A stretch of DNA of 34,433 bases from Acholeplasmatales bacterium. Lineage in GTDB: Bacteria > Bacillota_I > Bacilli_A > Izemoplasmatales > Izemoplasmataceae. The notes under the pieces were generated by a model. That model was not told the origin of the DNA, did no database searches, and saw only the letters and a list, made by a program, of their open reading frames with translations. How positions within the stretch are numbered: the first letter of the stretch is position 1; every line of letters starts with the position of its first letter. Position numbers and translations under genes: made by a program. Positions 1-8,730 of the stretch are shown here, in pieces. Location: positions 1 through 34,433 of the forward strand of contig RECF01000037.1 of the NCBI GenBank assembly GCA_007694145.1, in the 5' to 3' direction.

Positions 1-1
1 G

Positions 2-316
2 TCCTTGGGGCGATGGGACAGCACGGTGGCGCTTGTCTTGGTTACGATTATGGTCGGACTCTATCATCGGTTTCAATCGAGATTACTTGACAAGGGAGAA
101 GGCTGGGTGGCGTTCGTTCAGGCGACGGCTTTGAGCTTGCTTCTTTTGGGCTTGACATGGGGGATGGCCGTGGTGGTTGGGATGGGCATTGTACTCATTT
201 TGATTCATCATCTGCCGTTAAAATCCGCCGGTACAAAGCGGCAAATTACCATAGTGGGCGTTGCGCTCACAAGTCTTGTTATATATGGTCTTCTAATCTT
301 TTCCAACCATCCTTGA
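2..316 (+). CDS. Integral membrane protein, C-terminal part (partial)
   Basis: The reading frame is open to the left edge of the window, so this is probably the 3' end of a longer gene; a TTG at position 5 could in principle start it, but the upstream ribosome binding site cannot be seen. About 104 residues remain. Three hydrophobic stretches are visible: one at the beginning (VALVLVTIMVGLY), a long double-length one in the middle (from ATALSLLLLG to VLILIHHL) and one at the end (IVGVALTSLVIYGLLIF), separated by short basic loops. The gene ends at TGA 314-316 and converges on ispG; the hairpin between them has its U-run only on the minus strand. I do not recognise the family, and no catalytic motif is visible. 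Confidence 0.5.
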   Translation, partial: SLGRWDSTVALVLVTIMVGLYHRFQSRLLDKGEGWVAFVQATALSLLLLGLTWGMAVVVGMGIVLILIHHLPLKSAGTKRQITIVGVALTSLVIYGLLIFSNHP

Positions 317-319
317 ACG

Positions 320-347
320 TAAAAAAAAGTCCGCAAAGTTGCGGACT
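320..347 (-). terminator. Rho-independent terminator of ispG
   Basis: A perfect 9-bp stem, AGTCCGCAA (328-336) with TTGCGGACT (339-347), is followed on the minus strand by a run of U residues (A-run at 321-328 on the plus strand). Its 5' arm touches the ispG stop codon at 347-349. On the plus strand no T-run follows, so it is directional for ispG. Confidence 0.85.
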
Positions 348-1414
348 CACTTGAAATTGTCTATCGCCTCAACGAGTGCCTCAAAAAGCTTTTCCTGAGG
401 CACTTTTTTGATGATTTTGCCTCTGATGAAAATCAGACCCTCACCATGTCCCCCAGCCACACCAATGTCCGCATCACGGGCTTCACCGGGCCCATTGACC
501 GCACACCCCATCACGGCAACTTTAAGTGGTTTAGGGTGGTTTTGCAAGTACGCTTCAACTTTAGCAAGCAATGGACCCATGTCGTAGGATAGTCGCCCGC
601 ATGTTGGACACGCAATCACCGTTGGCATCGTGTAGAGGCCATAGGCCGATAACAGTGTTTTAGCGACATCAAGTTCTTCATGCCGTGGTGCATGCAAACT
701 GATGCGGATGGTATCGCCGATGCCATGATAGAGCAAGGTTCCTAGACCTGCAGCGCTGATGATCGAGCCGCGTTCTTTTGAACCAGCTTCGGTAATGCCG
801 ATGTGTAACGGATAAGAAAATGTATCCGCAGCGAGCATGTAACTTTCGACAGCTAGACGGACGTCAGAGGCTTTGAGGCTGATGACAATGTCTTCAAACC
901 CATGGGCTTCAAGTTGTGACACGTGCTGTTTGGCACTTTCAACCATGGCGGTTGCCGTGCGTCCGTGAAACGCTTCGATCCGCGCGGGCAAACTGCCGGC
1001 GTTGACCCCAATGCGAATCGGGATACCCGCATCCTTACAAGCATAAGCGACCGCTTTGACATCGGCCTCCCGTTTGATGTTGCCGGGGTTGATGCGGATC
1101 TTGTCAATCCCGCTGGCAATGGCCTTCAAGGCCAGACGATGATCGAAATGAATATCTGCAACCAGTGGGACAGAGGTTTGCGCCTTGATGTACTTGATGG
1201 CAGAGGCGTCTTCCATATCGAGCACGGCAAGACGGACCAAATCCGCACCGGATGTGGCATAACGGTTAATCTCCTGGACCGTTTCATCGATGGCTTTGGT
1301 CCGGCCAAGTGTCATCGTTTGAAGGACGACACGGTTCTGTCCGCCGATTTGGACATCACCAACCATCACTTTTCGCGTGTCGGTACGTTTGCGCATGGGC
1401 ATCACCGATTTCAT
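347..1414 (-). CDS. ispG: 4-hydroxy-3-methylbut-2-enyl diphosphate synthase (IspG/GcpE)
   Basis: IspG converts methylerythritol cyclodiphosphate to hydroxymethylbutenyl diphosphate, the penultimate step of the MEP isoprenoid pathway, using a [4Fe-4S] cluster. The 355-residue protein aligns by memory along its length with Bacillus IspG: the TIM-barrel segment VADIHFDHRLALKA and IRINPGN near residues 86-112, and the C-terminal cluster domain with C269-P-T-C272 and C304-AVNGPGE311, giving the three cysteines and the glutamate ligand. The start is uncertain. ATG at 1414 has no Shine-Dalgarno sequence and lies inside a TATAAT box (1413-1418); ATG at 1396 (residue 7) follows a GGTG and would be the better start if that box is the promoter. 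The gene is alone on its strand, divergent from rpmG. Confidence 0.95.
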   Translation of the reverse strand: MKSVMPMRKRTDTRKVMVGDVQIGGQNRVVLQTMTLGRTKAIDETVQEINRYATSGADLVRLAVLDMEDASAIKYIKAQTSVPLVADIHFDHRLALKAIASGIDKIRINPGNIKREADVKAVAYACKDAGIPIRIGVNAGSLPARIEAFHGRTATAMVESAKQHVSQLEAHGFEDIVISLKASDVRLAVESYMLAADTFSYPLHIGITEAGSKERGSIISAAGLGTLLYHGIGDTIRISLHAPRHEELDVAKTLLSAYGLYTMPTVIACPTCGRLSYDMGPLLAKVEAYLQNHPKPLKVAVMGCAVNGPGEARDADIGVAGGHGEGLIFIRGKIIKKVPQEKLFEALVEAIDNFK

Positions 1415-1450
1415 TATAGCGATTAATGCATGGAAATGCTATGATTGGAC

Positions 1451-1479
1451 TTGATTTTTTCGAAATTTAAGTGTATGAT
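1451..1479 (+). promoter_or_regulatory. Sigma-A-type promoter of rpmG
   Basis: TTGATT (1451-1456) and TATGAT (1474-1479) are separated by 17 bp. The ribosome binding site GGAGG (1496-1500) and the rpmG start codon (1508) follow at normal distances. Confidence 0.65.
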
Positions 1480-1507
1480 GATATGGAGTTTGTGAGGAGG
1501 GTTGACG

Positions 1508-1657
1508 ATGCGCGTACAATTTGTCTTAAAGTGTACCGTCTGCGGTGATGAAAATTATAACTTGACCAAAAACAAAAAAACACATCCAAGCCGCATGGAA
1601 GTGCAAAAGTTTTGTAAGAAATGCAACACCAAAACATTACATCGCGAGAAAAAATAA
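1508..1657 (+). CDS. rpmG: 50S ribosomal protein L33
   Basis: This 49-residue basic protein starts MRVQFVLKCTVCGDENY and ends HREKK, the usual length and shape of bacterial L33, a zinc-ribbon protein of the large ribosomal subunit near the E site. Both zinc-binding CxxC pairs are present (C9/C12 and C36/C39), so it is the zinc-dependent (C+) form. The start ATG at 1508 is fixed by GGAGG eight bases upstream. It has its own promoter and is followed directly by a strong terminator, so it is largely a single-gene transcript; in Bacillus an rpmG copy also lies near glcK, which matches the next gene here. Confidence 0.93.
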   Translation: MRVQFVLKCTVCGDENYNLTKNKKTHPSRMEVQKFCKKCNTKTLHREKK

Positions 1658-1684
1658 AAAAAACTTCCCAGGAAGTTTTTTTTG
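1657..1684 (+). terminator. Rho-independent terminator after rpmG
   Basis: The stem ACTTCC/GGAAGT with loop CA, extended by flanking A and T runs, ends in eight T residues (1676-1683). The A-run on the other side could make it work weakly in both directions. The ribosome binding site of the next gene begins only three bases after the T-run. Confidence 0.85.
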
Positions 1685-1697
1685 GTAAGGAGCGGCT

Positions 1698-2630
1698 ATG
1701 CAATCATACATATTCGGTGTGGATATTGGTGGAACATCGATAAAAATCGGCTTGTTTGACAGGTTGGGAACGCTACTTGAAAAACGTAGCATCGAGACCG
1801 ATGTACGTGATGGTGGCATGAACATTATCGGCGATCTTGTCAAAGCTTTGAGGACCTTTGATGTCGAAGCGTCTTTGGTTGAAGGGATAGGCATCGGTGT
1901 GCCCGGCCCAGTCAAAGACGGGATTGTCGGCCAAGCCGTCAATCTGGGGTGGAAAAACTATGATGTCGGCGCGGTGATGTCGGCAGGTTGGGGTCTCCCA
2001 GTCAAGATTGCCATTCACAATGATGCCAATCTCGCTGCACTTGGAGAACAGGTGGCTGGGGCAGCACAAGATGTGAAGAATCTTGTTTTTTTCACGTTGG
2101 GAACCGGCGTGGGAGGCGGCATTGTGAGCGATGGCAAAATCATCGAAGGTGCACACGGCGCCGGCGGTGAAATTGGTCATATGCTTGTGGGCGACAAAGG
2201 TTTTGCTTGTGCCTGCGGTAACCGCGATTGCCTTGAAACCATTGCCAGCGCGTCCGGTATTAAGCGTCTAGCAGAACACTACGTCAACCATACAGCTATG
2301 CCGAGCCGTCTTCGTCAGGAGAGCTACTACAGTGCGAAGTATATTTTTGATTTGGCCATGGCGGACGATTTGCTTGCTGTGGCGATCATTGAAGATGTGA
2401 CGGATACATTGGCGCGAGCGGCGCAAATATTGTCGGTCGTCATCGATCCAGAAGCCTTCGTATTTGGCGGTGGTGTTTCTCGTGCCGGTGATTTCCTTAT
2501 CGATAAAATTCGCGAAAAATATCAGCGTATCGCCTTTCCCACTTTGCGCGATATACGGTTCGTGACGGCGCATCTTGGCAATGATGCGGGTATCTACGGC
2601 GCTTACAAGGCGGTGCGGGATGCGGATTGA
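1698..2630 (+). CDS. glcK: ROK-family glucokinase
   Basis: The 310-residue protein is a ROK-type sugar kinase, most likely glucokinase, which phosphorylates glucose at C6 with ATP. The phosphate-binding loop DIGGTSIKIG lies at residues 9-18, the catalytic aspartate is D109 in HNDANLAA, a second ATP motif LGTGVGGG is near 134-141, and the ROK zinc site is H161 with C171-A-C-G-x3-C178-x-E180. The start ATG is placed by AAGGAG at 1687-1692. The gene sits immediately behind the rpmG terminator with no room for a promoter in between, so it depends on read-through or on a promoter not visible here. It overlaps the next gene by 11 bases. Substrate is inferred from synteny with Bacillus glcK; another hexose is possible. 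Confidence 0.85.
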   Translation: MQSYIFGVDIGGTSIKIGLFDRLGTLLEKRSIETDVRDGGMNIIGDLVKALRTFDVEASLVEGIGIGVPGPVKDGIVGQAVNLGWKNYDVGAVMSAGWGLPVKIAIHNDANLAALGEQVAGAAQDVKNLVFFTLGTGVGGGIVSDGKIIEGAHGAGGEIGHMLVGDKGFACACGNRDCLETIASASGIKRLAEHYVNHTAMPSRLRQESYYSAKYIFDLAMADDLLAVAIIEDVTDTLARAAQILSVVIDPEAFVFGGGVSRAGDFLIDKIREKYQRIAFPTLRDIRFVTAHLGNDAGIYGAYKAVRDAD

Positions 2631-3237
2631 AAGCATTGTCAACGCCCTTGAGGAAAACACCTATGTCCTCGATGTGGGTCCGGATGTCCTCATCCTCGAT
2701 CCCGGCTCAAATACGCAGGCCCTGATGCGCACCCTTGAGACGATTGGAAAAGCACCGACCGCCGTGTTGCTGACCCATGGGCATATCGATCACATCAGTG
2801 GTCTGAATCGACTATTACAGGTTCATGACGTACCTGTTTGGATTCATGAGGCCGATGCGCCTATGTTGCATGATCCTGCTCTGAACCTCTCAAAGCAACT
2901 CGGTAACCACTTCAAGGTGTCTGAAACAGCGGATATTCGCACCTTCAATGAGGACACAGTCCTTGACATAGGGTTGCTGCGGGTGACCGTTTTCACGACC
3001 CCCGGGCATACGCCTGGCGGTGTATGTTATGCGCTAGAAGGGGTCGTTTTTTCCGGAGATACCTTGTTCAAACGTTCAGTGGGCAGAACCGATTTACCCG
3101 GTGGTTCCGTGCGCGCCTTACAACGGTCATTGCGAAAATTAATGCGTGCATTACCACCTGATACGAAGGTCTTGCCGGGTCATGGTCCATCAACGATGCT
3201 GCGCAACGAGCAACGTGATAATCCTTATCTTATCTAA
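2620..3237 (+). CDS. MBL-fold metallo-hydrolase (YqgX / glyoxalase II-like)
   Basis: A 205-residue metallo-beta-lactamase-fold hydrolase. Metal ligands are in order: H53-G-H55-I-D57-H58, H130 in TTPGHTPGG, D147 in FSGDTLF and H188 in LPGHGP, the pattern of hydroxyacylglutathione hydrolase-like proteins. An F-S-G-D-T-L-F-x5-G-R-T-D-L-P stretch is typical of the Bacillus YqgX group. The start is the ATG at 2620, preceded by AAGGCGGTG, and it overlaps the glucokinase stop, which indicates translational coupling; a start at 2575 would overlap by 56 bases and lacks support. The natural substrate of this group is not certain (thioester or glyoxal adduct is likely). It ends just before a terminator. 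Confidence 0.85.
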   Translation: MRIESIVNALEENTYVLDVGPDVLILDPGSNTQALMRTLETIGKAPTAVLLTHGHIDHISGLNRLLQVHDVPVWIHEADAPMLHDPALNLSKQLGNHFKVSETADIRTFNEDTVLDIGLLRVTVFTTPGHTPGGVCYALEGVVFSGDTLFKRSVGRTDLPGGSVRALQRSLRKLMRALPPDTKVLPGHGPSTMLRNEQRDNPYLI

Positions 3238-3260
3238 AAGCTGACGTTGTCAGTTTTTTT
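3236..3260 (+). terminator. Rho-independent terminator after the MBL hydrolase gene
   Basis: CTGAC-GTT-GTCAG (3241-3253) lengthened by AAA/TTT pairs and followed by eight T residues (3253-3261). It separates the glcK operon from the heat-shock promoter. Confidence 0.8.
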
Positions 3261-3270
3261 TGCACCCTTT

Positions 3271-3297
3271 TTAGCACTCATCACTTGACAGTGCTAT
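3271..3297. promoter_or_regulatory. CIRCE-like HrcA operator 1 (imperfect right half)
   Basis: The left arm TTAGCACTC (3271-3279) is a perfect CIRCE half. After a 9-base spacer the right arm reads CAGTGCTAT (3289-3297), matching the expected GAGTGCTAA at seven of nine positions. The element overlaps the -35 box, so bound HrcA would block RNA polymerase. Confidence 0.75.
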
Positions 3298-3313
3298 TTG
3301 GATGGTTTATAAT
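3285..3313 (+). promoter_or_regulatory. Sigma-A promoter of the hrcA-grpE-dnaK-dnaJ operon
   Basis: A consensus TTGACA (3285-3290) and a consensus TATAAT (3308-3313) are spaced by exactly 17 bp, the strongest-looking promoter in the window. Its -35 lies inside the first CIRCE-like operator and its expected start point falls at the beginning of the second. Confidence 0.9.
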
Positions 3314-3317
3314 ACCA

Positions 3318-3344
3318 TTAGCAAATCACCCATCCGAGTGCTAA
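3318..3344. promoter_or_regulatory. CIRCE-like HrcA operator 2 (imperfect left half)
   Basis: The right arm GAGTGCTAA (3336-3344) is a perfect CIRCE half; the left arm TTAGCAAAT (3318-3326) matches at six of nine positions with the standard 9-base spacer. It covers the expected transcription start and the leader just before the hrcA ribosome binding site. Confidence 0.75.
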
Positions 3345-3359
3345 AAGTGAGGTGGCATC

Positions 3360-4391
3360 ATGTTGACCGCGCGTCAAAACCTAGTTTTGAAACTGATTGT
3401 CAGTGAGTTTGTCAAATCAGCCGAACCTGTCGGCTCGCGCACTTTATCAAAAATGCTTGATTTCAGTCCCGCCACCATCCGCAACGAAATGGCCGATTTA
3501 GAAGAACTTGGATACTTAGAAAAAACCCACTCATCAAGCGGTCGGGTTCCGAGTGAAAAAGGGTATCACTATTATGTTGAACATCTGATTCAGGATAAAG
3601 AGCACGACTTGGACCTCACCCTGATTGACGATTTGTTCAGCAATGAAGATCTTGCCCGTGATGAGGCCATCCGTCAAGCGACCAACCTGTTGAGTCAGCT
3701 GACCAACTATACGACCATTTCTCTCGGTCCAAGTGCTCGTCATGCCCGGGTGAAAAAAATAGAACTCGTACCGCTCTATCAGGAACTTTGCGTGTTGCTT
3801 GTCATCACCAATCATGGACATGTCGAAAGTAAGAACATCACCTTGCCAAAAGGCACAAATGCGGACGAACTGAAGCGAATCATCGAAATCTTCAACGAGA
3901 TCCTGTACGATGTTCCAATCGCTCAAGTCAGCGAAAAGCTTCATTATGAAATCAATCATCAGCAAATCAAAGATCTTCTGAACTATAACCAAAAAATCAT
4001 CGATGCCTTTTTGGATGCGTTCACGCGTTTCACCCAAAGCAAATATTACTTGTCCGGCCAAAGCAACATGCTTTATCAGCCGGAGTTCAGTGACGTTGAA
4101 CGGGTCCGTGAACTGATGAACTTCTTTGAGAAAAATGATATTCTCAAGCTGGTCGAACACAGTGAAAACAATGGACTAACCGTCCGTATTGGTCGGGAGA
4201 ACCAAATGGCAGCCATGAAAAACTGCAGTGTCGTGATGGTTCCCTACGAGGTCGCTGGCGGCCAAAAAGGGACGATCGCTGTCGTCGGTCCGACCCGCAT
4301 GGCTTACCAAAAAGTCATTCCCCTACTTAAATATCTTGCCGCACACATGTCGAAACTATATGCTCGTGACGAGGAGGACCCAGATGAGTAA
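3360..4391 (+). CDS. hrcA: Heat-inducible transcription repressor HrcA
   Basis: HrcA is the repressor that binds CIRCE operators and is kept active by GroEL. The 343-residue protein has the N-terminal winged-helix domain, with the conserved YLEKTHSSSGRVPSEKGY segment near residues 53-70 and SPATIRNEMADLEELGYLEK before it, and the C-terminal half contains the HrcA-type GAF-like region ending with the GTIAVVGPTRMAY motif. The start ATG at 3360 follows GAGGTG (3349-3354). It is the first gene of the operon and is preceded by two CIRCE-like sites, so it should repress itself. Its last eight bases overlap grpE. Confidence 0.97.
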   Translation: MLTARQNLVLKLIVSEFVKSAEPVGSRTLSKMLDFSPATIRNEMADLEELGYLEKTHSSSGRVPSEKGYHYYVEHLIQDKEHDLDLTLIDDLFSNEDLARDEAIRQATNLLSQLTNYTTISLGPSARHARVKKIELVPLYQELCVLLVITNHGHVESKNITLPKGTNADELKRIIEIFNEILYDVPIAQVSEKLHYEINHQQIKDLLNYNQKIIDAFLDAFTRFTQSKYYLSGQSNMLYQPEFSDVERVRELMNFFEKNDILKLVEHSENNGLTVRIGRENQMAAMKNCSVVMVPYEVAGGQKGTIAVVGPTRMAYQKVIPLLKYLAAHMSKLYARDEEDPDE

Positions 4392-4968
4392 GAAAAAAGA
4401 ACCGCACCTAAATCCAGAACAAGAAAGTACAGAAAACACAGCACCACAAGAAGCGACTGAGACATCAGCGGAAAACGTAGTAGACAGTGCTGAAAGCGAC
4501 ACAATCGCCGAAAGCCCCGAATCAATCCAAGCCGCGCTTGAAGCAGAAGTCGCCGCTTTGCAAGACCAGCTTCTCAGAAACCAGGCCGAGCTGCAAAACT
4601 TCAAGCGTCGGATGACTGAAGAACGGATCAGAGATCGTGTGCTTGCCAATGTCGAACTGGTTCGTGCCCTGTTGACACCACTAGACGATTTTGAGCGGGG
4701 CCTCCTAAGTGAAGCCGACAATGAACAGGTAAAACCGCATCTCAAAGGCTTTGCGATGATTCGTAACAGCATTATCGAAGTACTGAAATCACAAGGACTT
4801 GAAGAAGTCGAAGCACGTGACCGCCCCTTCGACCCCAAAGTTCACCAGGCGGTCGCCACGGAAAAACAACCAGACATTGAACCAGGCAAAGTGACAGAAG
4901 TGTATCAAAAAGGTTATCTCTTCAAAGATCGCCTCATCCGTCCGGCCATGGTCAAAGTCAGTGAATAA
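4384..4968 (+). CDS. grpE: Nucleotide exchange factor GrpE
   Basis: GrpE releases ADP from DnaK in the Hsp70 cycle. The 194-residue protein has an acidic, low-complexity first 50 residues, a long central helix with coiled-coil character (LEAEVAALQDQLLRNQAEL then FKRRMTEERIRD), and the C-terminal beta domain with FDPKVHQAVATE and the closing GYLFKDRLIRPAMVKVS, which is diagnostic. The start ATG at 4384 overlaps the end of hrcA and is preceded by GAGGAGGA inside hrcA; the frame is open further upstream but the earlier ATG at 4336 lies deep in hrcA and adds residues absent from the family. Confidence 0.97.
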   Translation: MSKKKEPHLNPEQESTENTAPQEATETSAENVVDSAESDTIAESPESIQAALEAEVAALQDQLLRNQAELQNFKRRMTEERIRDRVLANVELVRALLTPLDDFERGLLSEADNEQVKPHLKGFAMIRNSIIEVLKSQGLEEVEARDRPFDPKVHQAVATEKQPDIEPGKVTEVYQKGYLFKDRLIRPAMVKVSE

Positions 4969-6819
<1,851 letters not shown>

Positions 6820-6827
6820 TGTGTGTG

Positions 6828-6855
6828 GTTTGAAGCAGCTTCGGCTGCTTCAAAC
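6828..6855 (+). other. Perfect 12-bp UUCG hairpin between dnaK and dnaJ
   Basis: GTTTGAAGCAGC (6828-6839), loop TTCG, and GCTGCTTCAAAC (6844-6855) form an uninterrupted stem capped by a very stable UUCG tetraloop. No T-run follows (the next bases are TCCTTTACGG), so it is not a classical terminator. It could slow or partly stop transcription, mark an RNA processing site, or protect the upstream dnaK message. Confidence 0.75.
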
Positions 6856-6877
6856 TCCTTTACGGAAGAGGTGAACT

Positions 6878-7984
6878 ATGAGCAAACGAGATTATTATGA
6901 GGTTTTGGGCGTAGAAAAAAATGCCAGCGACGCTGACATCAAGAGCGCCTATCGCAGACTCGCTCGAAAGTATCACCCCGATGTCAACAAAGAGGCGGAT
7001 GCCGAAACACGCTTCAAAGAGGTCCGCGAAGCGTATGAGGTGCTTTCAGATAGCAACAAGCGCGCACAGTATGACCGCTTTGGTCATCAAGCTTCCCAGG
7101 CTGGCGGATTTGGCGAAGGCTTTGGTGGTTTTGATTTTGACATCAATGATATTTTCTCATCCTTTTTTGGCGGTGGTCAAAAACGTGCCGGCGGCCGTAA
7201 CGCACCGCGGAAAGGTCAAGACATTCACAAACGCATGAAGGTGTCTTTCAAAGACGCCGTCATGGGCGCTAAAAAGACCATCCGGACCCAAGTATATGAG
7301 GAATGTTCAACGTGCCACGGAACGGGTGCCCACTCTAAACAGGACATCAACACATGTCCGAAGTGTCAAGGTTCCGGCTCGGTGACGGTCGAACAGCAAA
7401 CGCTTTTCGGTCGTGCGCGAACACAAACCACGTGCCCGCAATGCAGTGGTCGCGGTAAAATCGTGAGCAAGCCGTGTCAAACATGCCAAGGTGATGGTGT
7501 CGTTGGCAACGAGAAGACTGTCAATGTCAACATTCCAGAAGGTGTTGACAACAATAACCAGCTGCGCATGACCGGTTATGGACACAAAGGTATTAACGGC
7601 GGGCCACCTGGAGACTTGTACATTGTTTTTGAGGTTGAAGAGGATCCACTCTATGAGCGCCATGGGGATGATTTGGTGCTAGAACTACCCATTACCGTAG
7701 CGCAGGCTGCCCTTGGGGATGAAATTTTGGTGCCGACACCTTATGGTGATGTCAAGCTGAAAATCCCACCCGGTACCCAATCGCACAAAACATTCCGCTT
7801 GCGGGGCAAAGGTATGCCAAACTTGCGAAGTAAACGCAAGGGTGACGAGCACGTGGTCATCAAAGTGGTTACGCCGACGAAACTGACGAAAAAACAGCGC
7901 CAGCTGTTTGAACAGCTCGCTAAGACCGATCTCACAATAGAAGAAAGCATGTGGGATAAAATCAAAGGCCATTTCACATCGTGA
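6878..7984 (+). CDS. dnaJ: Molecular chaperone DnaJ (Hsp40)
   Basis: DnaJ delivers substrates to DnaK and stimulates its ATPase. The 368-residue protein is a full type I DnaJ: J domain with H33-P-D35, a Gly/Phe-rich stretch around residues 76-100, and the zinc-finger region with four CxxCxGxG repeats at C143/C146, C160/C163, C186/C189 and C200/C203, then the C-terminal substrate-binding domains. The start ATG follows GAAGAGGTG. It is the last gene of the CIRCE-controlled operon, 58 bases after dnaK, with a stable hairpin in the gap and a terminator right after its stop codon. Confidence 0.98.
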   Translation: MSKRDYYEVLGVEKNASDADIKSAYRRLARKYHPDVNKEADAETRFKEVREAYEVLSDSNKRAQYDRFGHQASQAGGFGEGFGGFDFDINDIFSSFFGGGQKRAGGRNAPRKGQDIHKRMKVSFKDAVMGAKKTIRTQVYEECSTCHGTGAHSKQDINTCPKCQGSGSVTVEQQTLFGRARTQTTCPQCSGRGKIVSKPCQTCQGDGVVGNEKTVNVNIPEGVDNNNQLRMTGYGHKGINGGPPGDLYIVFEVEEDPLYERHGDDLVLELPITVAQAALGDEILVPTPYGDVKLKIPPGTQSHKTFRLRGKGMPNLRSKRKGDEHVVIKVVTPTKLTKKQRQLFEQLAKTDLTIEESMWDKIKGHFTS

Positions 7985-8011
7985 CGGAAACCACGTTTCC
8001 GTCTTTCTTTG
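7983..8011 (+). terminator. Rho-independent terminator of the heat-shock operon
   Basis: GACGGAAAC (7983-7991), loop CAC, GTTTCCGTC (7995-8003) and a broken T-run TTCTTT. The stem begins within the dnaJ stop codon. Confidence 0.8.
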
Positions 8012-8038
8012 TCTAGGTGGCGTCGGTTATGATACAAT
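8009..8038 (+). promoter_or_regulatory. Promoter of rsmE-mtaB
   Basis: TTGTCT (8009-8014) and TACAAT (8033-8038) with an 18-bp spacer; the -10 box is preceded by TGA, giving an extended -10. The -35 overlaps the T-run of the preceding terminator. Confidence 0.6.
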
Positions 8039-8055
8039 GAATCTTAGGTGATAAC

Positions 8056-8730
8056 ATGGAACGGTACCGGCTTTCAAGAACACAAGGCAACACCTGTTAT
8101 ATCGAAGAGGCACTCGATGTCCATCATCTCAACCATGTCGCGAAGAAACAACCAGGCGATAAAGTGGTTGCTTGTGATGAAAAAACATCGATGATCATCG
8201 AGATAACAGCATGTCATCAGCGGCATATTGAAGGCAAACACCAAGGCTTCAGTCCAAGGCGATCGGGGTGGTCACGAACGCTTTTTGGCCTGGCCAAAAT
8301 CGAGTCGAAAGCGTATCAAGCCTTACACGTTCAACTGATGGCGATGGGTGCGGACTTAATCATCCCGCTCACGAGTGATCAAACCCGCGTTTTTGATAAC
8401 GAGGCATCACTTGAAAACGAGGTGGAATCGGCACTATCTTTGACACGATTGCCGTTGAGTTCATTAAGGAAGACGCACATTCTCGTGCTCGGCCGACATC
8501 CACAAAGTACCCCTATCCATGACGCATTGAAGCTGACTCGGGCTGGTGACGATCTTTTGGTGCTAGTCGGTCCTGAAAGTGGCTGGTCTTCTACAGAAAT
8601 GAAACGGTTTGAAGAAGCGAAATCGGTGTGCTTTGTAAGTTTGGGTGATCGAGTTTTTCGTGCCGACACCGCCGCGCTTCTCAGCATGGGCGCCATTCAT
8701 GCCTATCGTCAAAGCGAGGTGTTAGGATGA
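8056..8730 (+). CDS. rsmE: 16S rRNA (uracil(1498)-N(3))-methyltransferase RsmE
   Basis: RsmE is a SPOUT (trefoil knot) methyltransferase that uses SAM to methylate U1498 in the decoding region of 16S rRNA. The 224-residue protein has an N-terminal PUA-like part and the C-terminal knot motifs: GPESGWSSTEM near residue 174 for SAM binding and LGDRVFRADTAALLSMGAI near 195-213, which corresponds to the family LGxRILRxETA motif. In Bacillus the gene (yqeU) also follows dnaJ, with prmA between them; prmA is absent here. The start ATG follows AGGTG. The last four bases overlap mtaB (ATGA), implying coupled translation. Confidence 0.93.
   Translation: MERYRLSRTQGNTCYIEEALDVHHLNHVAKKQPGDKVVACDEKTSMIIEITACHQRHIEGKHQGFSPRRSGWSRTLFGLAKIESKAYQALHVQLMAMGADLIIPLTSDQTRVFDNEASLENEVESALSLTRLPLSSLRKTHILVLGRHPQSTPIHDALKLTRAGDDLLVLVGPESGWSSTEMKRFEEAKSVCFVSLGDRVFRADTAALLSMGAIHAYRQSEVLG

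Noticed and set aside
3534-4160. A 208-codon open frame on the minus strand inside hrcA
   Set aside because: Fully inside hrcA and without recognisable protein features.
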